Shown: positions 53,793-63,452, counted from the stretch's first letter. The stretch is 64,000 bases of DNA from Bradyrhizobium sp. BTAi1 (GCF_000015165.1 NC_009485.1:4297501-4361500); one strand, 5' to 3'. The notes: a model not told the origin generated them from the sequence alone. Made by a program: numbers and translations.

Positions 53793-54074
53793 ATGGCGAG
53801 AGACAATCTGGCTCGGGTGCTGCCCGTCGAAGCTCCAAGGAGCCACATCGCCCCCGCTGCAGCGACCGAAGAGGTGCTGATCCACGTCCGCTTCTTCCCG
53901 AATTCGGACATCAATTCGATCGGCGAGAAGCCCGCCAGTCTGACCGCCAGCCAATGGTATGAGCGGCTGCTCGACATGGCGCGTCCGCATTACCAGACCT
54001 TTGCCGGCGGCCGCGGCTTCTTCCGCATTCCCCGCCCCTGCTTCGAGGCGATCCTCAAGGACGTCGCTGGCTGA
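53793..54074 (+). CDS. Hypothetical protein, 93 residues, possibly FixK-controlled
   Basis: ATG at 53793 with AAGGAG 8 bases upstream. Starts MARDNLARVLPVEAP and has a compact middle: EVLIHVRFFPNSDINSIGEK and WYERLLDMARPHYQTFAGGR. No family recognised, no signal peptide or membrane segment. The upstream FixK/FNR-type site suggests low-oxygen expression. Confidence 0.65.
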   Translation: MARDNLARVLPVEAPRSHIAPAAATEEVLIHVRFFPNSDINSIGEKPASLTASQWYERLLDMARPHYQTFAGGRGFFRIPRPCFEAILKDVAG

Positions 54075-54188
54075 CATCGGCTCTCTCCGGATGAGGCAGC
54101 GAGCGTCCTCTCTGCCTCGCCCTCTTGACCGCGGCGCGCCGGGTGCGCCGCGGTCGATTGGATCTGTTCTGGCCATGGGAGTACCGCG

Positions 54189-54942
54189 GTGGCGCGATCG
54201 ATCTTCGGAGAACTGCAACAGACCTTCCGCACGCTGCTGGCCAGCCGGCCCGGATCGGGCGCCGCCGTCGAGACATTGAACCGAGCAGGCGTTCAACCTG
54301 TTCGAGGCCAATATCGGCGTCCAGTCGGCCGATCTGCCTGTGCTGGCCTGCGAAAAGGGATGCCCGTCCTGCTGCGCGCTGCGCGTCACGGCCACCGCGC
54401 CGGAGATCTTTCTGCTGGCGCGCTACATCAGGCAGATTGATCAGCGGGCGCCGAGGACGGCCCTCGGCCTCCTGTCCCGACGCGTGCAACTCGCCAACCG
54501 CACCACGCGCGGCTTGGACGAGGTCGAGCGGATGAAGCTGCGCGAACCCTGCCCCTTCGTGGTGCGCGGCGCCTGCATCATCCACCCCGCCCGTCCGCTG
54601 GCCTGCCGCGGCCACGCCTCGTTCGACCGACGCGCCTGCAGCCAGGCCATGGCCGGACGCGACGTGGATGTCCCGGTGTCGGCACCTCATATCGCCTTGC
54701 GCGGCTTGATCCAGGATGCGCTGCGGTCAGCCCTCGCGGAGGCTGGCCTTGCTGCCGATCTTTATGAATTGAACCAGGGCCTTGCGCTGGCCCTCGACGA
54801 CCCCGCGCGCGAGCGCGCCTGGCGCGATGGCAAGGACAGCCTCGCCCCCGCCCGGATCGAACAGCCGCCGGCCGGCCAGGCCAATGCGATGCTCTGGAGC
54901 CGCGCCGCCGACGGCGGTGCGCCGGCCGGCGACGAGAGCTAG
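54189..54942 (+). pseudogene. YkgJ-family cysteine-cluster protein with apparent frameshift
   Basis: From GTG 54189 (GGGAG upstream) the first frame reads MARSIFGELQQTFRTLLASR and continues to about 54290. The next frame, beginning EQAFNLFEANIGVQSADLPV, carries the YkgJ cluster ACEKGCPSCCALRVTA, then CPFVVRGACIIHPARPLACRGH. A TGA in that second frame at 54277-54279 shows the two pieces do not join. A one-base shift between about 54280 and 54300 would restore a 250-residue protein. It is either a true broken gene or a sequencing error; the second part alone could start at GTG 54340. YkgJ proteins bind zinc or an Fe-S cluster. Confidence 0.7.
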
Positions 54943-55040
54943 ATCATGATGCGTGTCCATGGAAACGCATCATGATCTTTCCTCTTTGTTTGAGCATGAT
55001 CTTTTCGGAAAATCGGTTTCCACTTTTCCGGATCGTGCTC
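54942..55040. repeat. Dispersed palindromic repeats between convergent genes
   Basis: Two palindromes. GATCATGATGCGT (54942-54954) with ACGCATCATGATC (54965-54977) is a perfect 13-bp match around a 10-base loop. GAGCATGATC (54992-55001) with GATCGTGCTC (55031-55040) has one mismatch, and the intervening TTTTCGGAAAA word is typical of a repeat family abundant in Rhizobiales genomes. Between two convergent genes they could serve as shared terminators. Confidence 0.7.
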
Positions 55041-55047
55041 TGGCTCG

Positions 55048-56022
55048 TCACGGCTTGAGGATCGAGGCTCCGGTCGTGGCGCGGCTTTCCAGATCGGCAT
55101 GCGCCTTGGCCGCATCCTTCAGCGCATAAGCGTGATTGATCGGAACGTGCAGCTTGCCGCTGATGACCGCCGCGAACAGCGTGTCCGCGCCTTCCAGCAA
55201 TTCCGATCGCTTTCCGACATAGTCGTTGAGCTTCGGACGGGTCGCGAACAACGAGCCGTGGCTGTTGAGCTCCGCGATCGAGAATGGCGGCACCGGTCCG
55301 GAGGCATTGCCGAAGCTGACGAACAGGCCGCGCGGCTTCAGGCAAGACAACGAGCCGGGGAAGGTCGACTTGCCGACGCCGTCATAGACCACGTCGCACA
55401 ATTCGCCGCGGCTGATCTGCTTGACCCGGGCGACGAAGTCCTCCTCGTTGTAGAGGATGACGTGATCGCAGCCATTGGCAAGCGCCAGGTCGGCCTTGGC
55501 CCTGGAGCCGACGGTCCCGATGACATGGGCGCCGAGCGCCCGCGCCCATTGGCAGGCCAACAGGCCGATCCCGCCGGCCGCCGCATGGATCAGCACGCGA
55601 TGATGCGGCTCGACCTTGAAGGTCTTGTGCAGCAGATACCACACCGTCAAACCCTTGAGCATCAGCACCGCGCCCTGCTCATAGGTGATGTGGTCGGGCA
55701 GCTTGACCAGGCGCTGCCAGGCGATGTTGCGCTCGGTGGCGTAGCCGCCGAGATTTTCGTAGTAGGCGACGCGATCGCCGGGATGGAAATGCGTCACGCC
55801 CGGCCCGACGGCGATCACCTCGCCGGCCGCCTCATTGCCGGCGATGAAGGGCAGGCCCGGCGCCTTGTACAGGCCGGTGCGGTAATAGACGTCGATGAAG
55901 TTCAATCCGATCGCATGCTGGCGGATGCGGACCTCGCCCGGACCGGGGGCGGCGAGATCGACCGGCTCATAGACCAGCGCCTCGGGGCCTCCCACCTTGT
56001 GCACGCGCACCGCCTTCGCCAT
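55048..56022 (-). CDS. NADPH:quinone oxidoreductase (zinc-free MDR family)
   Basis: A 324-residue enzyme of the quinone oxidoreductase type. Start at MAKAVRVHKVGGPEALVYEP (56022), giving the usual QOR length. Motifs: GLNFIDVYYRTGLY, PFIAGNEAAGEVIAVG, the Rossmann AAAGGIGLLACQWA and GSRAKADLA. Lacks the zinc cysteines of alcohol dehydrogenases. Transfers electrons from NADPH to quinones in the cytoplasm. Not clearly linked to its neighbours. Confidence 0.9.
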   Translation of the reverse strand: MAKAVRVHKVGGPEALVYEPVDLAAPGPGEVRIRQHAIGLNFIDVYYRTGLYKAPGLPFIAGNEAAGEVIAVGPGVTHFHPGDRVAYYENLGGYATERNIAWQRLVKLPDHITYEQGAVLMLKGLTVWYLLHKTFKVEPHHRVLIHAAAGGIGLLACQWARALGAHVIGTVGSRAKADLALANGCDHVILYNEEDFVARVKQISRGELCDVVYDGVGKSTFPGSLSCLKPRGLFVSFGNASGPVPPFSIAELNSHGSLFATRPKLNDYVGKRSELLEGADTLFAAVISGKLHVPINHAYALKDAAKAHADLESRATTGASILKP

Positions 56023-56195
56023 CCCGCGATCTCCCCTCCAGGCCCGCTTGGCCAACTTTTGGGAGCCGGCCAAGACCCTTCGACAATTACCTGATTCTCG
56101 TCGGACATCCGGCTCGTCGAAGGAGCCTGACCGCAGCCGGCGCTCGAGGCGCAGCCGCAGGCAAAAGCCAAGGCGATCACGCGGTCCTTGTCAAC

Positions 56196-56921
56196 TCAGC
56201 CCTTGCGCTTCCTGCGGTTGCGCGAGGCCATCACGTTGAAGGCCTCGACCGCGAGCGCGAAGACGATGGCGAAATAGATGTAGCCGCGCGGAATGTGGAA
56301 CTCGAAGCCGTCAGCAACCAGCGCGACGCCGATGAGGACCAGGAAGGCGAGCGCCAGCATCTTGGTGGTCGGATGGTTCGCCACGAAACGGGCGACCGGT
56401 CCCGAGGAGACGTACATGATGATGACGGCGATAATGACCGCGGCGATCATGATCTCGAGATCCTGGGCCATGCCGATCGCGGTGATGATCGAGTCCAGCG
56501 AGAACACCAGATCGATCACGATGATCTGCAGGATCACCCAGAAGAACTTGTTGGCGCCCCCGGTCTGCGGCCCCTCCTCCTCGCGCGCCTCGACCTCGGC
56601 ATGGATCTCATGCGTCGCCTTGGCGATCAGGAACAGGCCGCCGGCGATCAGGATGATGTCGCGCCAGGAGAAGCCGAGACCGCCGATCGAGAACACCGGC
56701 TGGGTAAGGCCGATCAGCCAGACCAGCACGCTGAGCAGCAGGATGCGGAAGATCAGCGCCAGCGCCAGCCCGATCTGCCGCGCGCGCGTCGCCTGCGGTT
56801 GCGGGATGCGCGAGGTGATCACCGACAGGAAGATCACATTGTCGATGCCGAGAACGATTTCAAGCGCCGTCAATGTCAGCAGCGCGGCCCAGGCTTCGGG
56901 GCTGGTCAGGAGGTCGATCAT
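56196..56921 (-). CDS. TerC-family integral membrane protein
   Basis: A 241-residue membrane protein. Start at MIDLLTSPEAW (56921), overlapping pcs by 4 bp; the longer frame continues into pcs. Motifs: LTALEIVLGIDNVIFLSVI with the conserved Glu/Asp, SLDSIITAIGMAQDLEIM, and about seven hydrophobic helices. TerC-type proteins export manganese or relate to tellurite resistance. Cotranscribed with pcs. Confidence 0.9.
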   Translation of the reverse strand: MIDLLTSPEAWAALLTLTALEIVLGIDNVIFLSVITSRIPQPQATRARQIGLALALIFRILLLSVLVWLIGLTQPVFSIGGLGFSWRDIILIAGGLFLIAKATHEIHAEVEAREEEGPQTGGANKFFWVILQIIVIDLVFSLDSIITAIGMAQDLEIMIAAVIIAVIIMYVSSGPVARFVANHPTTKMLALAFLVLIGVALVADGFEFHIPRGYIYFAIVFALAVEAFNVMASRNRRKRKG

Positions 56922-57652
56922 GCTTTCAGGGATCTCAACAGACGGATCGCGGAGTCGCTCGCCACGATGTAGAGGCCGATCGCGCACAGCAGTGCCGTCA
57001 CGATCGGGCTCACGGTGAAATTCTCCGCCAGCACATCGATCACCAGAACGGCCCAAAGCGCGATCAGCGGCAATGTCAGCCAGCGCAGCCGCGCGACGCG
57101 CACGGGATGGATGACATGAAACGGCACGAAGGTCAGCGCGATCAGGATCGCGAGGCCGAGCGTGCCGAGCAGCGGCGGCGGATGCAGCAGGAACAAATAG
57201 AACGCGGCGATATTCCACAGGCCCGGGAAGCCGCGAAAATGATTGTCGGCGCTCTTCATGCGGCGGTCGGCGAAATACAGCGCGCCGGTCACCGCGATGG
57301 CGACCCCGATCACGGGCGCAGCCAGCGGCAGCAGCATGCCGCTGGCGGTGATCGCATAGGCCGGCACGAACACATAGGTCGTGAAGTCAACCACGAGATC
57401 GAGCACGTCCCCCGACCAGTCCGGCTGGACATTGGCGACGTCGAGCCAGCGCGCCAGCGGCCCGTCGATGCCATCGATGATCAGCGCCACGCCGAGCCAC
57501 CAGAACATCGCCGTCCAATGCTCGCGAACGGCTTGCAACATCGCGAGCAGCGCCACGCCGGCGCCGAGCGCGGTGAACACATGCACCGAGAACGCGGCAG
57601 CGCGGTGCGCCGTCGTGACTGATACTGCGCCCTCGGGTCTGACCTGATCCAT
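56918..57652 (-). CDS. pcs: Phosphatidylcholine synthase
   Basis: A 244-residue membrane enzyme condensing CDP-diacylglycerol with choline to form phosphatidylcholine, a lipid typical of rhizobia and other plant- or host-associated Alphaproteobacteria. The CDP-alcohol phosphotransferase motif is DGIDGPLARW with the downstream SGDVLDLVVD, giving the DG-x2-AR-x8-G-x3-D-x3-D pattern with the longer Pcs-type spacing. About eight hydrophobic helices. Overlapped by the terC-like gene. Confidence 0.93.
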   Translation of the reverse strand: MDQVRPEGAVSVTTAHRAAAFSVHVFTALGAGVALLAMLQAVREHWTAMFWWLGVALIIDGIDGPLARWLDVANVQPDWSGDVLDLVVDFTTYVFVPAYAITASGMLLPLAAPVIGVAIAVTGALYFADRRMKSADNHFRGFPGLWNIAAFYLFLLHPPPLLGTLGLAILIALTFVPFHVIHPVRVARLRWLTLPLIALWAVLVIDVLAENFTVSPIVTALLCAIGLYIVASDSAIRLLRSLKA

Positions 57653-57760
57653 GCCGGTCCACTGCTATCAGGAATCGGAGCCGATTGCATATCGGCGATT
57701 GCGACCATGCGCCGCGCAGTGCCCTTGAAAAAGGCCGGCGGGAACGTCAAATGTTCCACC

Positions 57761-58960
57761 ATGACCAACACAGAAGCCAGCTTCGATGTCATCGTCGTCG
57801 GCGGCGGCCCCGCGGGACTAGCGGCTGCCATCGCCCTGTCGCAAACCGGGGCGCGCACGGCGCTCGTGGCCCGTCAGGCGCCCTATGCGGACAATCGCAC
57901 AACGGCCCTGCTCGGCGGCTCCGTCGACTTTCTCGACGAGCTCGGCGTCTGGCCGTTGTGCCGCGATCGCGCCGCCGGCCTCAAGGCGATGCGGCTCGTC
58001 GATGATACCGGCCGGCTGATCCGCGCGCCTGAAGTGCGCTTCGTTGCGAGCGAGATCGGTCTGGACGTGTTCGGCTACAACATCGCCAATGCCGTCCTGG
58101 TCGACGCGCTGGAGCGGCGGGCGGCTGACATTGACCAAGTGTCGCGGATCGCGGAGGACGCCGAGAGCGTGCGTTGCGATGCCGATGCCGTCACAGTCAC
58201 CACGAGCTCCGGACGCAGCCTGACGGCGCAGCTGGTGGTCGGGGCCGACGGGCGGCATTCGCTGTGCCGCGAGGCGGCCGGCATCGGTGTGAGCCGGAGG
58301 ACGCTGCAACAGGCGGCGCTGACCTTCAACATCACCCATGCGCGTCCGCACCATGAGGTCTCGACCGAATTCCATACGCCGCAGGGCCCCTGCGTGTTCG
58401 TGCCCCTGCCCGGCGACCGCTGCAGCGTCGTCTGGGTCGCGGCGCCGAAGGAGGCGGAGCGGCTTTACGCGCTCGACGACGACGCGCTGTCCGCGGCCGC
58501 CGAGCGGCAATCGCATTCGATCTTCGGTCGCGTTCATGTCGAGCCTGGCCGCCATCTGTTCCCGCTCGCGATCGAGCGGCCGCAGCACTACGCCCAGAAC
58601 CGCATCGCCTTGATCGGCGAGGCCGCCCATGTGGTGCCCCCGATCGGCGCGCAGGGATTGAATCTCGGACTGCGCGACGGCATCGATCTCGCGTCTGTCG
58701 TGAGCAAGGCGAAAGCAGCCGGCGAGGATCTCGGCGCGCCCCAGGTGATCGCCCGCTATGGCGCGGCGCGCCGCGCCGATATCCTGAGCCGCACCTTCGT
58801 CATCGACGTCGCCAACCGCTCGCTGCTCAGCGATCTCGTGCCGATGCAGTCGCTGCGCGCAGTCGGCATGCATCTGATCGGCGGCTTCGGTCCGTTGCGG
58901 CGGCTGGCGATGCGCGAGGGACTGGCGCCGTCCTGGCGCAACGCGCGCAAAGCGGGCTGA
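57761..58960 (+). CDS. UbiH/UbiF-family FAD monooxygenase
   Basis: A 399-residue flavin hydroxylase, probably of ubiquinone biosynthesis. Start at MTNTEASFDVIVVGGG (57761). FAD motif VVGGGPAGLAAAIAL; the second FAD motif is ALIGEAAHVVPPIGAQGLNLGL, where the usual GDA is GEA, as in the UbiH/UbiF/UbiL group. Which ring position is hydroxylated cannot be told. Divergent from pcs. Confidence 0.9.
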   Translation: MTNTEASFDVIVVGGGPAGLAAAIALSQTGARTALVARQAPYADNRTTALLGGSVDFLDELGVWPLCRDRAAGLKAMRLVDDTGRLIRAPEVRFVASEIGLDVFGYNIANAVLVDALERRAADIDQVSRIAEDAESVRCDADAVTVTTSSGRSLTAQLVVGADGRHSLCREAAGIGVSRRTLQQAALTFNITHARPHHEVSTEFHTPQGPCVFVPLPGDRCSVVWVAAPKEAERLYALDDDALSAAAERQSHSIFGRVHVEPGRHLFPLAIERPQHYAQNRIALIGEAAHVVPPIGAQGLNLGLRDGIDLASVVSKAKAAGEDLGAPQVIARYGAARRADILSRTFVIDVANRSLLSDLVPMQSLRAVGMHLIGGFGPLRRLAMREGLAPSWRNARKAG

Positions 58961-58969
58961 GCACCGGCC

Positions 58970-59923
58970 TCAGGGAAACACCAGCCGGCCGCTCTGGATC
59001 AGCCACATCACGGTGGTCAGCGTGACCACCGAGGCGAAGGTGCCGATCAGCACCGCTGACGAGGCCGGCTCGATCCAACTGTCATGCTGGCGCGCGATCA
59101 CGAACACATTGAGCGCCGGCGGCAGCGCCGCCATCAGGACGGCCGTGGCCGCCCAGGTCTGCGCGAACGGCCCGAACAGCAGCATCAGCCCGAACGACAG
59201 CAGCGGGTGGACCACGAGCTTCACGAGGGTAAGCACCGGCACCTCCCAGGGCAGCCGCTCGAACGGCCGCAGGGCCACGGTCACGCCCAGGGCAAACAGC
59301 GCCGTCGGCGCCGCGGCGTTCTGCAGGAATTGCAGGATGCGATCGAACACCGTCGGCGGATGCAACTGCAGCGCCGCCGCCAGGATGCCGGCCGCGGTCG
59401 CCATGATCAGCGGGTTCTGCACAATCTGGCGCAGCACCGTGCGCAGCGCATGCGCCACCGAGGCATGGTCGCGCTCGGTCAGTTCCACCAGCAGCGGCAC
59501 GATTGAGAACAGGAAGATGCTGTCGCAGCAGAAGATCAGCGCCGTCGGCGCCGCGGCCTTGGCGCCGAGCACCGACAGCGCCAGTCCCGGCCCCATGTAA
59601 CCGATGTTCCCATAGCCGCCGGCGAGCCCCGCCATGGTCGCCTCGCGCAGCGACAGCCGGCCGATCAGCTTGCCGAGCAGCAGCGCCAGGCTGAAAGTGA
59701 GCATGGTGGCGAGCGTCGTTGCAACCAGGAATGGTGGGTTGCTCAGCTCCGCAAACGGCGTGCGCGCGATCAGGTTGAACATCAAGGCTGGCAGCGACAC
59801 GTAGAGCAGGAAGAAGTTCATCCAGGCCAGCCCGGATTCGGGCAGCTTCTTCCATTTACCGCAGGCGAACCCTATGAAAACAACGCCGAAATAGGGCAAG
59901 GCCAGATTGAGAATGTCGAACAT
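58970..59923 (-). CDS. AEC-family (auxin efflux carrier-like) transporter
   Basis: A 317-residue membrane protein with about ten helices. N-terminus LNLALPYFGVVFIGFACGKW and GGYGNIGYMGPGLAL in the first half, then a second related half (FALGVTVALRPFERL). The family exports or imports organic acids and similar solutes; a link to auxin is only in the name. Convergent with the UbiH-family gene (9 bp between stops). Confidence 0.87.
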   Translation of the reverse strand: MFDILNLALPYFGVVFIGFACGKWKKLPESGLAWMNFFLLYVSLPALMFNLIARTPFAELSNPPFLVATTLATMLTFSLALLLGKLIGRLSLREATMAGLAGGYGNIGYMGPGLALSVLGAKAAAPTALIFCCDSIFLFSIVPLLVELTERDHASVAHALRTVLRQIVQNPLIMATAAGILAAALQLHPPTVFDRILQFLQNAAAPTALFALGVTVALRPFERLPWEVPVLTLVKLVVHPLLSFGLMLLFGPFAQTWAATAVLMAALPPALNVFVIARQHDSWIEPASSAVLIGTFASVVTLTTVMWLIQSGRLVFP

Positions 59924-60055
59924 GGCGCTCGGAAGGTGACCCGTCGCGGGCCTGGGATGCGGGAGCGGCGGCTGGCCGCCGAATCGGCGGCGATCTAGAT
60001 TAAATCCGCCTTCCGGGCACTAGCATCAGCCTCAATCCTGGTCTATTCGACAAGA

Positions 60056-60388
60056 ATGATCAAAGCGCGAACCGCGAAATTTCAGATCGGTCAGATCGTC
60101 CGGCACCGGGTGTTCTCGTTCCGTGGCGTGATCTTTGACATCGATCCGGAGTTCAACAACACCGAGGAATGGTGGCTGTCGATCCCCGAAGAGGTTCGCC
60201 CGCACAAGGATCAGCCCTTCTACCATTTGCTGGCGGAGAACGCTGAGTCCGAATACGTCGCCTATGTCTCCGAGCAGAACCTGGTTCCGGACGATTCCGG
60301 CGAGCCGATCCGGCACTCCCAGGTTGCCGAGATCTTCATCAAGGACAAGTCCGGCGGCTACCGTCCGCGCAACCCGCTGTTGAACTGA
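60056..60388 (+). CDS. hspQ: Heat shock protein HspQ
   Basis: A 110-residue hemimethylated-DNA-binding-like protein. AKFQIGQIVRHRVFSFRGVI and DIDPEFNNTEEWW are the HspQ signature, then KDQPFYHLLAEN and YVSEQNLVPDDSGEPI. HspQ is a Lon specificity factor. Short gene with its own promoter, ended by the hairpin just downstream. Confidence 0.95.
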   Translation: MIKARTAKFQIGQIVRHRVFSFRGVIFDIDPEFNNTEEWWLSIPEEVRPHKDQPFYHLLAENAESEYVAYVSEQNLVPDDSGEPIRHSQVAEIFIKDKSGGYRPRNPLLN

Positions 60389-60464
60389 GCGGCACGAGGC
60401 GACGGCGCGCGAAGCATTTCAGCAGCCTCTATCAGAGCCCGCTCCCGCCGAACGATCCGAACAA

Positions 60465-60495
60465 AAAAGGCGCTCCCCTCGGAGCGCCTTTTGTT
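60465..60495. terminator. Bidirectional intrinsic terminator between hspQ and the IalB-like gene
   Basis: AAAAGGCGCTCC (60465-60476) pairs exactly with GGAGCGCCTTTT (60481-60492) around the loop CCTC, flanked by A-rich sequence on the left and T-rich on the right (GTTTTT after the stem). Serves both convergent genes. Confidence 0.9.
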
Positions 60496-60522
60496 TTTCG
60501 GAATGTCGGGGCGAGGCCCGCG

Positions 60523-61314
60523 TTACTGTTTCGCCTGCGGCTGGGGCTGGGCGCCCTGGGTCTGCTCCAGCTTCTTGCGCTGCTCCTCGGCGCGCTTCTG
60601 CAGCTCTTCCTGCAGCTTCTGCTGGGTCTTCTCGAACTCCTTCGGGTCGGTCGGCGGACCGTCATAGGCCTTGGCGAAGCTGCTGTTGCCCTCCTGCAGC
60701 GGCAGCGGCAGCGTCAGCGCGGTGCCGTTCGAGTTGATCGCTTGCACGTAGAGGGTCTGGCCCTTCTTCAGGCTGTTCACGAAATCCGGCGTCGCCTCAT
60801 AGTCGGACATGCAGCCGTTCTGGAAGCAGATGACATATTTGCCGTCGATCGGGTTGCCGGTGTCGACCGCGATACGGGTGCCCGGCTGCAGCTGCATGCC
60901 GAGCGGCAGGGTCACGCGCAGGATCTTGCGCGGCTCGCCCTCGGGCTCGATGATCACGGCTGCAACCACCGGCTGACCGGACTCGATGCGGCCGTCCTTG
61001 CCGATGAAGCAGACCTGCTTGGCGTTGGCGTCCTGCCCCTTCAGGCAGAACTTGGTCCAGGGCGCGTAGATCAGCTGTGGCATCTCCTGCTGGGCCTGCT
61101 GCGGCTGGCCGCCGGCGGGAGGCGTGGCAGGGGCCTGCGCGGCCGGAGCGGGACCTTTTGGAGCGGCAGCGGGAGCCTTCGCCTTGGGCGCAGCAGGCGC
61201 CGGAGCCTGCGCTTGCGCAGCCGAAGCGAAGGGAACAGCCAGCGCGGTGACCGCCAGCAGGGCGATGAGCCGCCCACGCGGCCCAACCGACGAGGCCAAG
61301 TCACGGAAATTCAT
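60523..61314 (-). CDS. Invasion-associated locus B (IalB)-like exported protein
   Basis: A 263-residue exported protein. Start at MNFRDLASSVGPRGRL (61314), with signal LIALLAVTALAVPFASAAQA. A Pro/Ala/Gln-rich linker follows, then the IalB domain: PWTKFCLKG, KQVCFIGKDGR, GKYVICFQNGCMSDYEA with cysteines that probably form disulfides. The C-terminus is a charged coiled-coil (KLQEELQKRAEEQRKKLEQT). IalB relates to host-cell entry in Bartonella; in rhizobia the role is unknown. Confidence 0.9.
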   Translation of the reverse strand: MNFRDLASSVGPRGRLIALLAVTALAVPFASAAQAQAPAPAAPKAKAPAAAPKGPAPAAQAPATPPAGGQPQQAQQEMPQLIYAPWTKFCLKGQDANAKQVCFIGKDGRIESGQPVVAAVIIEPEGEPRKILRVTLPLGMQLQPGTRIAVDTGNPIDGKYVICFQNGCMSDYEATPDFVNSLKKGQTLYVQAINSNGTALTLPLPLQEGNSSFAKAYDGPPTDPKEFEKTQQKLQEELQKRAEEQRKKLEQTQGAQPQPQAKQ

Positions 61315-61595
61315 TGCGGAAAACCCTTTCTGAACGGCAGCGCCCGAGACCGCCAAAGGCGCCACACCAAGCCGTTGAAGCGGCTGTCTCCTCAGGAAAT
61401 GAGGCGGTTAAGTGACAGGCGTTGCCGCCCAGCTTAATCGCCCGCTTTCATAACGCGGTATGCGGAAAGATCAATGCCGCGAGACCACGACGTTGCTGCG
61501 GTCTAGCGCTTACGGGCCTGTGTTAAAAGCCTGTTGTGCCCCATTTCGAATCAGATGCTTGTGCCCTGTTCCCAAGGTTGCAGCGCCTCTCCCGC

Positions 61596-63401
61596 ATGGC
61601 GCTGCGCCGCTGTGCCGTGGTCATGGCGCTGTCGCTGTCCGTCCACGGCTTCGCCGCAACAGCCTCGGAAAGTTCGGCGATCGCGATGCACGGCAGCCCG
61701 GCTTTGCCGGCCGACTTCCAGCACTTGCCCTATGTGAATCCGCAAGCGCCCAAGGGTGGCCGGCTGGTTTGGGGCCTGCTTGGCACCTTCGACAGCCTCA
61801 ATCCCTTCATCGTGCGCGGCGTTGCGGTGCAACAAATCCGCACCCATGTGTTCGAGAGCCTGCTGACCCGCGGCAATGACGAGCCGTTCACCCTGTATGG
61901 ACTGCTCGCGCGAACCGTCGAGACCGACGACGAGCGCACCTATGTCACCTTCCGGCTGGATCCGCGCGCCCGTTTTTCCGACGGGCAGCCCGTGCTGGCC
62001 GACGACGTGTCATTCTCCTGGAACCTGCTGCGTGAGCATGGCCGGCCGAACCACCGGCAGTTCTACGGCAAGGTGGCCAAGGTCGAGGTGCTCGATCCGC
62101 TCACGATCCGGTTCGATTTCGGCGGCGTCGCCGATCGCGAACTGCCGCTGATCCTCGGCCTGATGCCGATCCTGCCGAAGCACGCCACCGATGTCGCGAC
62201 CTTCGAGGACACGTCGATGGCGGCCCCGGTCGGCTCCGGCCCCTACCGCGTCACCGCGGTCCGGCCGGGCGCAAGCGTCACCCTGACCCGCAATCCGGAT
62301 TATTGGGGCCGCGACCTGCCGATCAATCGGGGATTGTGGAACTTCGACGAGATCCGGCTGGACTATTATCGCGAAGCCAATGGGCAGTTCGAAGCCTTCA
62401 AACGCGGGCTCTACGATGTCCGCGTCGAGAACGAGCCGCTGCGCTGGCACGACGGCTATGATTTCCCGGCGGCCCGCGACGGCGAAATCATCCGCGACAG
62501 TGTCACCTCCGGCATGCCGCAACCGTCGCAGTTCCTGGTGTTCAACACGCGCCGGCCGGTGTTCGCCGACATCAAGGTGCGGCGCGCATTGACCCTCCTG
62601 TTCGATTTCGAATGGATCAACCGCAACTACTTCTTCGGCCTCTACCGGCGGAGCGGCGGCTATTTCGCTGGCTCCGAGCTCTCGGCCTATGGACGCGCCG
62701 CAGACGCCACGGAGCGCGAGCTCTTGAAGCCGTTCTCGGCCCGGATACCGCCCGACATCATGGACGGCAGCTACCGCCTGCCGGTGACCGACGGATCGGG
62801 CCGCGATCGCACCGCGCTCAAGGCCGCGCTCGATCTCCTGGAAGAGGCCGGCTACGGCTTCGACGGCACGGTGCTGCGGCACCGGACGACCCGGCAGCCG
62901 CTCGCGTTCGAGATCCTTGTCACCACACGGGACCAGGAACGCATCGCGCTCGCCTATGCCGGCAGTCTCAAGCGCGCCGGCATCAACGCGGCGATCAGGG
63001 TTGTCGACCCCGTGCAATTCGACCAGCGTCGGCTCAGCTTCGCGTTCGACATGATCCAGAACAGGTGGGATCAATCGCTGTCGCCGGGCAACGAGCAGGC
63101 GTTCTATTGGGGCAGCGAGGCAGCCGACAGGACCGGAACCCGAAACTACATGGGCGCCAAGGACCCTGCCATCGACGCCATGATCGCGGCGCTGTTGCGG
63201 GCTCGCGACAGGCCGGAATTTATCTCGACGGTCCGCGCATTGGACCGTACCCTGATGGCTGGCTTCTACGCTATTCCAGTGCTCAACGCCGCCGAGGAAT
63301 GGATTGCGCGGTGGAATCGGATAGAACGACCAGACAGGACAGCCTTGACGGGAGCGCTCCCGGAAAGCTGGTGGCAGCGGCCGGAGCCGGCAACCAAATG
63401 A
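61596..63401 (+). CDS. Family 5 extracellular solute-binding protein (peptide ABC transporter)
   Basis: A 601-residue periplasmic oligopeptide-type binding protein. I prefer the ATG at 61596 because a signal peptide (RRCAVVMALSLSVHGFAA) follows it; a GTG at 61536 would add 20 residues. Motifs: GLLGTFDSLNPFIVRG, VTFRLDPRARFSDGQPV and GSGPYRVTAVRPG, typical of family 5 and closest to the YejA branch. No permease or ATPase gene is seen before the window edge. The ligand is probably a peptide. Confidence 0.87.
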   Translation: MALRRCAVVMALSLSVHGFAATASESSAIAMHGSPALPADFQHLPYVNPQAPKGGRLVWGLLGTFDSLNPFIVRGVAVQQIRTHVFESLLTRGNDEPFTLYGLLARTVETDDERTYVTFRLDPRARFSDGQPVLADDVSFSWNLLREHGRPNHRQFYGKVAKVEVLDPLTIRFDFGGVADRELPLILGLMPILPKHATDVATFEDTSMAAPVGSGPYRVTAVRPGASVTLTRNPDYWGRDLPINRGLWNFDEIRLDYYREANGQFEAFKRGLYDVRVENEPLRWHDGYDFPAARDGEIIRDSVTSGMPQPSQFLVFNTRRPVFADIKVRRALTLLFDFEWINRNYFFGLYRRSGGYFAGSELSAYGRAADATERELLKPFSARIPPDIMDGSYRLPVTDGSGRDRTALKAALDLLEEAGYGFDGTVLRHRTTRQPLAFEILVTTRDQERIALAYAGSLKRAGINAAIRVVDPVQFDQRRLSFAFDMIQNRWDQSLSPGNEQAFYWGSEAADRTGTRNYMGAKDPAIDAMIAALLRARDRPEFISTVRALDRTLMAGFYAIPVLNAAEEWIARWNRIERPDRTALTGALPESWWQRPEPATK

Positions 63402-63452
63402 CCAACCGGGGCAGTTGGTCGACGCCGGATCCGGGAAAGCACGGGGCAGCAG

